Assembly: GCA_015232865.1 (NCBI GenBank)
Contig: JADFYU010000008.1
Span: 1-64,000, forward strand
Length of the DNA stretch: 64,000 bases
DNA from: Magnetococcales bacterium
GTDB lineage: Bacteria; Pseudomonadota; Magnetococcia; Magnetococcales; UBA8363
Reading direction: 5' to 3'
Below the pieces are notes generated by a model that made no database searches, had not been told where the DNA came from, and was given only the letters and a program-made list of their open reading frames with translations. Every line of letters starts with the position of its first letter. Within the stretch, counting starts at the first letter, position 1. The translations under genes and the position numbers were made by a program. This document shows, piece by piece, positions 25,353-36,000 of this stretch.

Positions 25353-28300
25353 ATGGTCAACATGATGACTGAGAAACTTTCAGCGCATCTTCGTCAGATC
25401 TGGTTGAGGATGGCCGACAGGCTCTTTTCCATCACGCTGAGAAAGACATTGATGGCCCGCTATCTGGTTGCGGTGGTCCTGATGGCCCTGGCTTTGGTTT
25501 TTCGACTGTTGATGGCGCCCATCAGTGCCGGAATCCAATACATCACCTTCTTCCCAGCCGTCCTGCTCTCGTCCATATATGGCGGATATCAGGCAGGGTT
25601 GTTTGCCATAACGCTTGGTCTGGTCATGGCCACCTATATTTTCACCCCCCCCTATTACACCATCTCCATCGCAGTTCTGGAAGCCAGCCTCTGGTCCAAT
25701 ATCGTCTTCCTCATAGATGGACTCATCATGACCACGGCCATCGAGGCCATGCATCGTTACCGGGAAAAATCCGCAGCCGAACTGAAGTTGGTCAAAAAAA
25801 TCAACGAAAAATTGCGCGTCAGTGAAGAGCGTCTGCGCCTGACCGCGCGTTCCGGCAACATCGGGCTGTGGGATTGGGATCTGCGTACCGACAAGGTCCG
25901 TTTTTCCCGCGAATGGAAACATCAGATCGGCTATGCGGATCATGAGATATCCAATGACTTCAGCGAGTGGCAGAAGCGTGTCCATCCCGATGATTTGCAG
26001 TGGGTCTCCGACATCATCCGGGTCTATATAAAAAACCCTTGGCCGGACTACTGGGTTGAGTTCCGCTTCCGGCACAAGAATGGGGATTATCGCTGGATCC
26101 TTTCGCAGGCTTCCATCGAATTGGACGCGGCCGGTAATCCCATTCATATGTTAGGCTCGCATATCGACATCACCGATCGCAAGTTGTCGGAACTCCACAA
26201 GGCGGAGTCCCTCTCCCTCCTGAACGCCACCTTGGAATCCTCAAAAGATGCCATTCATGTCGTCACCCAGGAGAATACCTGGGTGCTGAACAATCGGAAC
26301 TTCATCCAAATGTGGCAGATCCCGAAAGAGATCATTGCCACCAAGGATTATGTGGCCGCACGGTCCGTTATCCAGGATCAATTGACCAACCCCGATACGT
26401 TCCTGAAACAGGTCGAAGAGCTACACGCTAACCCGGAACAAAACTCTTCCGATACCCTTACGCTCAAAAACGGAAGAACCATCGAGTGTTACTCCATTCC
26501 CCAACGGATAGACGGCAAGGTGGTGGGACAGGTCTGGAGTTTTCACGACGTCACCGACAAAACCATGGCGGAGGCCAGACTGAGAGAGAGCGAGGAGTTA
26601 TTCCGCACCCTGGCGGAGTCCATTCCCCAGATCGTCTGGATGGCGCAACCGGATGGCCGCCACCTCTATTTCAATCCGCAATGGTGGAGCTACACCGGAA
26701 TGAACCCGGACGAAAGCCATGATTCTGGCTGGAGTATTCCCTTCCATCCCGATGACAAGCAGCGAGCGCTGGAGGCCTGGAGAGAGGCGACCCAAACCGA
26801 TGGCGTCTACACACAGGAATGTCGCCTTCGCCGCCATGATGGCGTCTACCGCTGGTGGCTGATTCGGGGAAACGCCATTCGGGATTCGACCGGCAGGACC
26901 GTCAAATGGGTCGGCTCCTGCACCGACATTGAGGATATCAAACAGGCCGAACTGGTTTTACACCAGCACAAGGCGGCCATCGACCTTGTCCATGATGGGT
27001 TTTGGATTACCGACGAACAGGGCTACCTGCTGCAAGCCAATCGCGCCTACGCCGAGATGAGCGGTTACAGCCTGGCGGAGTTGCCGGGAAAACACGTCTC
27101 CGATTTGGACGCCCTGGATGAGCCAGAGGATGTTCAGGCGCGTATCGAAAAAATCATCCGCTCCGGCTGGGAGGTGTTTGAGACACGTCACCGCCGCAAG
27201 GATGGACGGGAATATTTCATTGAGGTCTCCACATCGTTCATTCCCGAATCCAGACAGTGCGTGGCATTTTTGCGCGACATCTCGGAACTGAAACGCAACG
27301 AGCAGTTCCTGAAGAATCTTGCCGACAACATTCCAGGCCTGGTTGGATACTGGACTGACGAGATGCGTTGCACTTTTTCCAACAAGGCCTATCAGGAATG
27401 GTTCAACAAGAGCCAGGAGGAGATGCGGGGCATTCACATTCGGGAGATGATGGGGGAGGCGCTTTATCAACGGAACAAACCCCTCATTCGAGGGGTTCTG
27501 AAGGGTGAGCCTAAACAGTTTGAACGCACCCTGACCCACTCCGATGGCACTCTCCACCATATTGTTGCCCATTATATTCCTGATTTTGATGACGAACGGA
27601 CCTGCGGATTTTTTGTGTATGCTGTGGATGTGACCGAACTCAAGCTGGTACAACTCCAACTTGAACAGACCAACAAGCTGCTTCTGACCCGCACCACGGA
27701 GGCCGAATCCGCCAGTCAGGCCAAATCGGATTTTGTCTCCAACGTGAGCCACGAAATTCGCACGCCGATGAACGGCATCATCGGCCTGACCAACCTCGCC
27801 CTGAAACAGAAGCTTTCCCCCAGGTTGCAGGACTATTTACAGAAGATCCGCACCACCTCCACAGGGTTGCTCTCGATCATCAACGACATCCTGGATTTTG
27901 CCAAGATAGAGTCCGGCCATCTCGAACTGGATCTTAACCCATTCAACCTGGAAGAACTGATAGAGAGTACCATCGTTCTATTCAACCTTAACGCCGAAGA
28001 TCAAGAGGTTGAGCTTTTCATGTTCATCAGCCCGGATACGCCGTTGATGCTGACCGGCGACGGCGCTCGTCTCGGACAGGTGATCAATAATCTGGTTGGT
28101 AACGCGGTAAAATTCACGGAGTCCGGGGAGATTGCCCTCCGCGTCACGCCACTGGCCGTCGGGCCGGATTTTGCAACCCTCCAATTCTCGGTGCGCGATA
28201 CTGGCATCGGTATTTCGGCGGCGCAATTGTCAAGTCTGTTCACCCCATTCACACAAGCCGAGCGATCCATCTCCCGTCGATTTGGCGGAACCGGTCTTGG

Positions 28301-29933
28301 GTTGACCATTTCAAAGCGCATCGTAGAGACAATGGGCGGTTCGATCCGGGTCGAAAGCGAACCCGGCCTGGGCAGCACATTCCATTTTGAAGTACGGTTC
28401 CCCCTCTCCTTACAAATCCGGCCAACCCGTCCGGCCTTACAAGGTAAACGCACCCTGGTGGTGGATGACCGGGAGACTTCCCGAAACAACCTGAAGGAGT
28501 GGCTCTCCCGTTGGAATTTCGATGTAACCCTGGCCGCTTCCGGGGAAGAGGCGCTCTCTCTGCTGCTACGTTCCACCAAGCCGGGAGAGACCTTTGAGCT
28601 GGCACTGATCGACTGGAAGATGCCTGGCATGGATGGTGTCGAACTGGCAAAACGAATAGAGGCCGAGACAGAAACCCATCAACCCTCCCGCCTGCCGCTC
28701 ATCCTCATGACGTCGGATTTCGGCAGAGATGATTTTCTGCGCCGGATGAGCGGCACCCGCTTTGAGGCGACGCTGTCAAAACCCGTTTCCGAATCCTCCC
28801 TCTACCGTTGCATCGCCCATTTACAGGGGCTAAGAACCAAGGGGGCGACGCAACATTCCGTAATGGATACCAGTGGGTTAGTGCGTCACATCAGAGGGGC
28901 GCGAATTCTGCTCGTTGAAGACAATTCGGTCAATCAGCAGGTCGAGCGGGAGATATTGGATAATGCCGGTTTCAGGGTCGAAGTCGTCAACAATGGCCAA
29001 CGCGCGCTGGAGGCCTTGAACCGGGGTGATTTCGATGCCGTACTGATGGATTTACAGATGCCGGTGATGGATGGCCTGACCGCCACCCGTAAGATCCGAA
29101 AAAATCCGCGATGGGCCTTCCTGCCGATCATCGCCATGACCGCAGCGGTCATGGCCGATGAGATTGCCGAGTGCCTGACCGCCGGAATGAACGATCATGT
29201 GGCCAAGCCCATCACACCTCTGGCGCTCATGACCGTCCTGGCCAGGTGGATCAGGCTTGGCCACCATTCCGACGAGTCGAACACCTTCTCTCAAACGGAT
29301 GCCGACCAGACCCTTCAACTGCCGGACGCCCTGCCCGGTTTGGCGATCCGCGAGGCGTTGGCCACCATCAGCGGAAACCGCACCCTGCTCGTCCGTGTCA
29401 TGGGCCATTTCAGGGAGACATTTACCCTTGCGGCAGAGGAGATGAGATCGCTCTTGGAGACCGGCGCCCTTGACAAAGCCAGGGAGTTGGCGCACCAGAT
29501 CAGGGGTTCGGCAGGAAACATATCCGCCAAGGGGCTCTATTCCGCCGCCACCGTTCTTGAGCAGGAGATTCAAGCCAAAGGCGGCCGCGTCAATCTGGAG
29601 CCATTCAATGCCGAATTGGCCCAGGTGCTGGATTCCATCTCCCGCCTGCCGATAACGGAACCTTCAGCGCTGCCCAACCCGGAATGCTCAAAATGCCGCT
29701 GCCAAGAGTCTCAGGATCAGTTCGCAGAATTAAATTGGTTGATGAATGACAACGCCTACATCCCGGATGAATTGATCGACGACTTGAAGGAGAAAATCAA
29801 ATGTTCGGATCTCCATCGGCACCTGGACGCATTGAAACGGCATCTGGACAATTATAACTACCCAAAAGCCTTGGCACATCTGAACAAGATGGTCTGTCCT
29901 CAAGGATATAAACTACCGGTGAAACCCAAATGA
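25353..29933 (+). CDS. Multi-PAS hybrid sensor histidine kinase with two receivers and Hpt
   Basis: The 1526-residue inner-membrane kinase begins with a four-helix membrane region resembling DUF4118 (RYLVAVVLMALALVFRLL, FFPAVLLSSIYGGYQAGLFA). Next come about five PAS/PAC modules between residues 150 and 770 (YRWILSQASIELD, YRWWLIRGNAIRD and REYFIEVSTSFIPE are PAC ends). Then follow HisKA with H800 in FVSNVSHEIRTPMNG, the HATPase domain (GQVINNLVGNAVKF, FGGTGLGLTISKRIVE), receiver 1 with D1087, receiver 2 with D1233 and an Hpt domain with H1381 (LAHQIRGSAGN). This is a complete internal phosphorelay. The stop overlaps the start of a REC-GGDEF gene, its likely target. The input signal is unknown; PAS sensing of redox or oxygen would suit the neighbouring nif genes, but that is a guess. 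The start codon is uncertain. Confidence 0.93.
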   Translation: MVNMMTEKLSAHLRQIWLRMADRLFSITLRKTLMARYLVAVVLMALALVFRLLMAPISAGIQYITFFPAVLLSSIYGGYQAGLFAITLGLVMATYIFTPPYYTISIAVLEASLWSNIVFLIDGLIMTTAIEAMHRYREKSAAELKLVKKINEKLRVSEERLRLTARSGNIGLWDWDLRTDKVRFSREWKHQIGYADHEISNDFSEWQKRVHPDDLQWVSDIIRVYIKNPWPDYWVEFRFRHKNGDYRWILSQASIELDAAGNPIHMLGSHIDITDRKLSELHKAESLSLLNATLESSKDAIHVVTQENTWVLNNRNFIQMWQIPKEIIATKDYVAARSVIQDQLTNPDTFLKQVEELHANPEQNSSDTLTLKNGRTIECYSIPQRIDGKVVGQVWSFHDVTDKTMAEARLRESEELFRTLAESIPQIVWMAQPDGRHLYFNPQWWSYTGMNPDESHDSGWSIPFHPDDKQRALEAWREATQTDGVYTQECRLRRHDGVYRWWLIRGNAIRDSTGRTVKWVGSCTDIEDIKQAELVLHQHKAAIDLVHDGFWITDEQGYLLQANRAYAEMSGYSLAELPGKHVSDLDALDEPEDVQARIEKIIRSGWEVFETRHRRKDGREYFIEVSTSFIPESRQCVAFLRDISELKRNEQFLKNLADNIPGLVGYWTDEMRCTFSNKAYQEWFNKSQEEMRGIHIREMMGEALYQRNKPLIRGVLKGEPKQFERTLTHSDGTLHHIVAHYIPDFDDERTCGFFVYAVDVTELKLVQLQLEQTNKLLLTRTTEAESASQAKSDFVSNVSHEIRTPMNGIIGLTNLALKQKLSPRLQDYLQKIRTTSTGLLSIINDILDFAKIESGHLELDLNPFNLEELIESTIVLFNLNAEDQEVELFMFISPDTPLMLTGDGARLGQVINNLVGNAVKFTESGEIALRVTPLAVGPDFATLQFSVRDTGIGISAAQLSSLFTPFTQAERSISRRFGGTGLGLTISKRIVETMGGSIRVESEPGLGSTFHFEVRFPLSLQIRPTRPALQGKRTLVVDDRETSRNNLKEWLSRWNFDVTLAASGEEALSLLLRSTKPGETFELALIDWKMPGMDGVELAKRIEAETETHQPSRLPLILMTSDFGRDDFLRRMSGTRFEATLSKPVSESSLYRCIAHLQGLRTKGATQHSVMDTSGLVRHIRGARILLVEDNSVNQQVEREILDNAGFRVEVVNNGQRALEALNRGDFDAVLMDLQMPVMDGLTATRKIRKNPRWAFLPIIAMTAAVMADEIAECLTAGMNDHVAKPITPLALMTVLARWIRLGHHSDESNTFSQTDADQTLQLPDALPGLAIREALATISGNRTLLVRVMGHFRETFTLAAEEMRSLLETGALDKARELAHQIRGSAGNISAKGLYSAATVLEQEIQAKGGRVNLEPFNAELAQVLDSISRLPITEPSALPNPECSKCRCQESQDQFAELNWLMNDNAYIPDELIDDLKEKIKCSDLHRHLDALKRHLDNYNYPKALAHLNKMVCPQGYKLPVKPK

Positions 29934-30886
29934 ACGAACTGGATAGATCCAAGCCCTCCATCCTTATCGTGGATGACTCACCCACCAACATCAAAGTGCT
30001 GGCCGACGCCCTGAAAGACGATTATTACGTCCGTGTTGCTACGGATGGCATCAATGCACTGGAGATTGTAAAAAAGAACAAACCCATGCTTGTCCTGCTC
30101 GATGTCATGATGCCCAATATGGACGGCTACGAGGTTTGTCGAAGGATCAAAGAGCAAAATGAGACAAAAGATACCGTGGTGATTTTCGTGACGGCAAAAT
30201 CCGAAGTGTCCGATGAAGAGATTGGATTGAACCTGGGTGCTGTGGATTACATCGTCAAACCGTTCCACATGCCTATTGTCAGAGCCAGGGTACGCAATCA
30301 CATTCTGCTCCAACAAAAAACCGACATGCTGGAGTCCATGGCTCTTATCGATGGACTGACCAATATTCCAAACCGGCGGCATTTCAATCAGAATTTGGAG
30401 TTGGAATGGCATCGTGCCCAGCGCAATGACAGACCGCTCTCCCTGATCATGATGGATGTCGATTTTTTCAAACGCTATAACGACAACTATGGCCACTCCA
30501 TGGGGGATTCCTGTCTCGAAAAGGTGGCCGCCGCTCTGAACTCCGCCGTTACCCGACCCTCCGACAGGGTAGCGCGCTATGGCGGTGAAGAGTTTGCCGC
30601 CCTTCTGCCGGACACGGACGCCAGGGGTGCGCTGTTGATCGCCGAACGAATTCGTGGCAACGTCGAAGATCTACACCTGCCCCACGAACATTCCGACGCA
30701 TCTAACTGGGTGACGCTCAGTCTTGGCTTGGCTTGCTTGACGCCACAACCGGAGCAGGACTCTTCAACATTGATCAAACAAGCCGATGAAATGCTCTACC
30801 GAGCCAAAAAGGCCGGACGAAACCGATGCCTGTGCGCTGAACAACCTGACTGTACATTCACGCTGAACCGGCCCAATGTAAAATGA
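29930..30886 (+). CDS. Response regulator with diguanylate cyclase output (REC-GGDEF)
   Basis: The 318-residue protein has a receiver domain (ILIVDDSPTNIKVLADAL, phospho-acceptor D58 in LVLLDVMMPNMDGYEV, Lys in DYIVKPFHM). A GGDEF domain follows with the active motif GGEEF at 218-222. An RxxD inhibitory site (RPSD) lies five residues before GGEEF, so product inhibition is expected. Phosphorylation should raise c-di-GMP. Its ATG overlaps the kinase stop (ATGA), which strongly suggests that the two form a signalling pair, as in WspR/PleD-type systems. Confidence 0.95.
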   Translation: MNELDRSKPSILIVDDSPTNIKVLADALKDDYYVRVATDGINALEIVKKNKPMLVLLDVMMPNMDGYEVCRRIKEQNETKDTVVIFVTAKSEVSDEEIGLNLGAVDYIVKPFHMPIVRARVRNHILLQQKTDMLESMALIDGLTNIPNRRHFNQNLELEWHRAQRNDRPLSLIMMDVDFFKRYNDNYGHSMGDSCLEKVAAALNSAVTRPSDRVARYGGEEFAALLPDTDARGALLIAERIRGNVEDLHLPHEHSDASNWVTLSLGLACLTPQPEQDSSTLIKQADEMLYRAKKAGRNRCLCAEQPDCTFTLNRPNVK

Positions 30887-31004
30887 ACAATAGAAAAACT
30901 GGCTTTTGCAAAATAGTCTGCTACCATCTATTTCGCATGTGGATTTGGAATTTTTCAAGCACAGATAGATGTTGGAAATTGGTCAAGAGTTTGAGGAGAG
31001 ATTT

Positions 31005-32981
31005 ATGAAGTGGGGTGATTTGAGTCTACAGAAAAAAATTCTCACCGGAATCGGTTGCGTCATCATACTGCTGATTGCTGTTAGTTACCGGTCTTTGTCA
31101 GGTATCTCTGGAATGGTTGACGATGGCATGGAGGTTGTCGGAGGCAATCGACTCCGGGGTGAGATTCTCCAAAAGGAGATCGACCATCTCAACTGGGCCA
31201 ATCAGGTCAGCTCCTTTATCAGCAATGACAAGGTTTCAGAGTTGAGCGTCCAGTTGGACCATACAAAATGTGCGTTTGGAAAATGGTTGTACGGAGAGGG
31301 ACGCCGGCAGGCCGAAGCTCAACTCCCACAGTTGAAACCTGTTCTACAGGCGATTGAAAAGCCCCATGAGACCCTGCATGAATCGGCACAGAAAATCAAG
31401 ATGGTGTTTAAGCAGGCCGACAAGAATCTGCCTGCTTTTCTAGCTCAAAAAGAGTCGGACCATCTCGCTTGGGCCGGGACCGTACAGAATGCAATTTTGA
31501 CCCAGGCTTCGACACTGAGCGTTCAACTGGACCCCAGCCAATGTGGATTTGGTAAATTCATGTATGGACCGGAAGGCCAGAAAATGCGTGATGAAGATCA
31601 GATTCTCGCTCAACTCCTCGATGAAACAGACCCGGTTCACAGACGTCTCCACGCTGGTGGAAAATCAATCAAACAGGCATTGGAGTCCAAAGCATACACC
31701 CAGGCCACCTCCCACTACAACACCTCGGTTCTGCCAGAACTGATCCAGGTGAGAACGTTATTGGGAAAGATGCAAACGAGAGCCGGGGAAAACCTTCAAG
31801 GCAAATCGGCAGCGGAATCTATTTTTTCGTCCGAAACCCAGCCCGCCTTGAAAGAGGTTCAAGACCACCTTCATCAGTTGGTCGAGATTTCCAATGACAA
31901 TATCATGTCCGAGGAAACCATGATGACCAATGCGGTAGAGACGCGTACAGCGGTGGTCATCATCTCTGTAATCGCCTTGATTATTGGGGTGGTATTGGCC
32001 CTATTCATTGCTCGGTCCATCACCAAACCACTATTAAAAAGTCTGGATTTTGCCAAGCGGGTTTCAGAAGGAGATCTGACCCAGAAACTGGAGCTGCATC
32101 AGTCCGATGAGGTGGGCCGGTTGGTCCAGGCGCTCAACATCATGGTCAACAAACTGCAAAGTGTCGTCGGTGATGTCTCCAGAGCGTCAGGGCAAGTAGC
32201 GGCCGGCAGTAGGGAGCTGTCAGACTCCGCCAACAATATGGCTCAAGGGGCGACACAACAGGCCGCATCCATCGAAGAGACCTCCTCGGCAATGGAGCAG
32301 ATGGCATCCGGTATTCAGCAAAACACTGAAAATGCCACTCAAACAGAGAAAATTGCCAATCAAGCGGCAAAAGACGCCAAAGAGGGCGGCATTGCCGTAG
32401 CCAAAGCGGTGAACGCCATGAAGGAGATTGCCAACAAGATCTCCATCATCGAGGAAATTTCCCGTCAAACCAACCTGCTCGCCCTCAATGCGGCCATTGA
32501 AGCGGCTCGGGCTGGTGAGCATGGCAAAGGGTTTGCCGTGGTGGCCGCCGAGGTGAGAAAGCTTGCAGAACGCAGTCAGATGGCCGCCGGAGAAATCGGA
32601 CAACTCTCCTCATCAAGTGTCACGATTGCCGAACAGACGGGAGAGATCATCACCCGTCTGGTTCCAGACATCCAGAAAACAGCCGACTTGATCCAGGAGA
32701 TCGCCTCCTCCAGCCAGGAGCAAAACCAGGGTGCGGATCAGATCAATCAGGCGATTCAGCAACTGGATCAGGTCATTCAACAAAATGCGGGAGCCTCGGA
32801 GCAGATGGCCGCCACCTCCGAAGAGCTGTCAGCTCAGGCCGAACTGATGTCCCAAGCTATCAGCTTTTTCAAGCTGGATGAGAAAAAAACATCGAGGAGT
32901 GCTGCACAAAAAAGAGTATCGTACGATGGCGGCAGAGAGGTGGCCAGAATCTCAGATGAGCGTCATTTCGAACGTTTTTAG
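31005..32981 (+). CDS. Chemoreceptor with tandem CZB-type zinc-binding modules
   Basis: The 658-residue methyl-accepting chemotaxis protein has a first membrane helix at about residues 12-30, a large sensor region, a second helix at about 316-338, HAMP, then the signalling hairpin with [31 protein letters not shown]. The sensor region contains two copies of the chemoreceptor zinc-binding pattern. Copy 1 has H61 (DHLNW), C89 ([13 protein letters not shown]) and H121/H125 (HETLH). Copy 2 has H153 (DHLAW), C180 ([13 protein letters not shown]) and H212/H216 (HRRLH). Both keep all 3-His/1-Cys ligands. There is no C-terminal CheR-binding pentapeptide. Start: ATG at 31005 behind GAGGAG; the frame also opens at 30969. 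Confidence 0.93.
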   Translation: MKWGDLSLQKKILTGIGCVIILLIAVSYRSLSGISGMVDDGMEVVGGNRLRGEILQKEIDHLNWANQVSSFISNDKVSELSVQLDHTKCAFGKWLYGEGRRQAEAQLPQLKPVLQAIEKPHETLHESAQKIKMVFKQADKNLPAFLAQKESDHLAWAGTVQNAILTQASTLSVQLDPSQCGFGKFMYGPEGQKMRDEDQILAQLLDETDPVHRRLHAGGKSIKQALESKAYTQATSHYNTSVLPELIQVRTLLGKMQTRAGENLQGKSAAESIFSSETQPALKEVQDHLHQLVEISNDNIMSEETMMTNAVETRTAVVIISVIALIIGVVLALFIARSITKPLLKSLDFAKRVSEGDLTQKLELHQSDEVGRLVQALNIMVNKLQSVVGDVSRASGQVAAGSRELSDSANNMAQGATQQAASIEETSSAMEQMASGIQQNTENATQTEKIANQAAKDAKEGGIAVAKAVNAMKEIANKISIIEEISRQTNLLALNAAIEAARAGEHGKGFAVVAAEVRKLAERSQMAAGEIGQLSSSSVTIAEQTGEIITRLVPDIQKTADLIQEIASSSQEQNQGADQINQAIQQLDQVIQQNAGASEQMAATSEELSAQAELMSQAISFFKLDEKKTSRSAAQKRVSYDGGREVARISDERHFERF

Positions 32982-33010
32982 GAGAGTTAACCAGCATTTT
33001 TTCTATTGGC

Positions 33011-36000
33011 ATGGAGCGCTCATTGCTTTTTTCCTTCCAGCAAGGCAGCGGGTTGCCAACCAGGGCGGACCGGACCTATCCTCTAGCCGCCAATCAGCGG
33101 GATTTATGGCTGGAACAGTTGAGCCAGGCCGGTTCCCGCCACCTGATTGTCGGTGGGTACGGTTATATTCATACGGTTTTGGATAGCGGCCGATTGCAAC
33201 AGGCACTGGTTAGGCTTGTTCAAGAGACCGATGCTCTGCGATTGATTCCAGCCAGCCAGGGTGCGCGCGTCGTTCAGGTGTATCAATCCGACATTCTCCC
33301 CAAGCTGGAGGTGAAAACTTTTGCCAAAGAGGAGTGGGAGAAGGCGCGATCTTGGATCATCGCTCGGTTTCTCTCCCCTTTTCCCCTGGATGGCTCTCCC
33401 CTGTACCGATTCGAGATCGCCCAGGTGGAGACGGTCGGCACCCTCTTTTCCAACAAATACCATCATGTGCTCATCGATGGTTTTTCAACCTCCATCTTGC
33501 TGCGGCGGTGGGCTGATATTTATAACGCCCTGACCGAGAACCGCCCCGTTCAGAAGAAAAATCCCCATACCCTCTCCTATCTCGATTATCTGGAATCAGA
33601 ATCGAACTATCGCAGCGGGGCGGCATACATTCGGGACAGGAACTATTGGCAGGGGCTGTTGAATCGTCCGCTGCCGACGCTGTTTGGCGGCCGGGAGGTT
33701 CAGCCAGAACCGATTTCCACACGCTCCCTGACTTTTCTCAGGCCGGACTATGATCGCCTGGCCCAATGGAGTCAGCGTTATAAAGGGGGGACGCCCTATC
33801 ATCTGTTTCTCGGCTTGCTGGGGTTGTTGTTCCTGGATGGGGATCAAGAGGAGGAGATGGTAATCGGTATCCCGGTCCACCATCGCAGCGGTCGATTTCG
33901 CAACACGCCGGGCATGTTGGTGGACCTGAACCCCCTTTTGCTCCGATGGAATCCGCAACAGAGCTTTTCCGACTGGATAGATGAGGTCATTCGACAGTTG
34001 AGAAGCAGTTTCCGGCACAAACGGTTTCCAGTTGGAGAGATGGCCGGGCTGGCTGGAACGACTGGCGAAAATCGCCGCCTGTTTGATATCGTTCTCACCC
34101 ACGACAAGTGGGATCTATCCACCCATTTTCAGGGCGTCCCCTCCCACTCCGTCCGTCTGTTTCCCGGCCTGGCCACCCATGCGTTGCTGGTGACCATTCT
34201 GGAGAACCATCCCAATGAAGCGGTGCAACTGTGCTTTGACTTCAATACCGGTCTGTTTACCGAGCCGGAAATGCAGACACTGCTTCGTCGAGCCAAACAT
34301 CTGCTCGATCAGGTGATGACCCACCCTGATCAACCGTTGCAACAGTTGGACCGACTGCCCGCGACCGAACGGCAACAGTTGTTGAGTGTGTTTAACGCAC
34401 CCGTTTCAGAATCCGATCCACCTTGGCAACCGGTTATTCGGGGCTTCGAAAGCCAGGTCCGGCACAATCCCGATGCCATCGCCATTCGTTGGGCCGGTCA
34501 AACCGTCACCTATGGCCAACTGAACCAGACGGTAGTAACTCTGGCGGACCATCTTCAGACTTTAGGAGTCGGCCCGGAAGTGGCGGTCGGGGTTTATTTG
34601 TCGCGCTCACCAACTCAAATCGCCGCCCTGTTGGCCATTTTTAAGGCCGGTGGTGCCTATATACCTTTAGACCCGGAGCACCCGGTGGAGCGTCTTCGGG
34701 AATCGACGCAAAATGCGGCTATCCCTCTGATCATCAGTTGCCGGGACCAGGCTGAGCAAATAACAGAGATCGGCTGCCCGGTTTTGGTTCTCTCATTGGC
34801 CAACAACGGCCTTCCTGATCATCTCCCCCAGAAAAAACATCGACCCATCGAACCGGGGCCAAAACCGGATGGAGACAGCCTGGCCTATGTGATCCACACC
34901 TCGGGAACCACCGGGCTGCCCAAAGGGGTGATGGTGGGGCAGAGAGCCTTGGCCTATCGGCTGGAGTGGTTGAGAGGGTGTTTTCAACCAACGGATCAGG
35001 ATCGTTTTTTCCAGTTCTTCCGTTTGGGATTCGACCCTTCGGCCCATGAAATTTTTCTGCCCCTGACCGTTGGTGCCTGTTTGGTTTTGCCGCCCGCTGG
35101 AAGACAGACCCCACAGGCCTTGGCAAACCTGATTATTCAAGAACAGGTGACGGTGCTCTCCCTGGTTCCGACCATGGCGGAGGCGGTGTTAAAGGCATCC
35201 GTCAATTTGCACATCACCTCTTTGCGTATTGTCACCAGCGGTGGCGAGGCCTTGTCCGTTACCCTGGCCCGACAGATAAAAGAGCGCTGGAGGTGTCGCC
35301 TGCTTAATTTTTACGGACCGACCGAAGCCACCATTCTTGCCAGTTGCTGGGAAGGCGACCCCACCAAGGAGCAGCAGACCATTCCCTTGGGCAGACCCAT
35401 CAAGCAGACCCAGATCCATATTCTGGACCCGCAGGGGAATCTCCTGCCAACGGGAAAACCGGGTGAAATCGTTATCGGTGGTGAAGGGTTGGCCCGAGGT
35501 TATCTCAACCAGACCAGCATGACCAACGAACGGTTTATCGCCGACCCCTTCCGTTCCACCCCCGGAGCGCGACTCTATCGAACCGGGGATCGTGGTGCCT
35601 GGCGTAGCGATGGTCAACTGCTGTTTTTGGGACGGTTGGATCGCCAGATCAAACTGCGGGGATACCGCATCGAATTGACCGAGATCGAGGCGGTGTTGTT
35701 GCGCCATCCCTCCATCAAACAGGCGGTCGTACAATTTGATCAGGATACCGGTTCGACGCAGCCTGACTATCTGTATGCTCACCTGGTTGGGAAACCGACC
35801 CACCCCCCACTAAAACCGGAGGAGATTCGGCAGTATTTGCAGAACCATCTTCCCGACTACATGATTCCAACCGCCATTGATGTCATTCAACAGCTGCCCC
35901 TGACCGAAAACGGCAAGATCGACCCACAGCGACTTTCAAAGCTGCAACGGGGAAACAAAGAGGATCATCACCAATTGGTTGCGCCAAAAACAGCGTTGGA

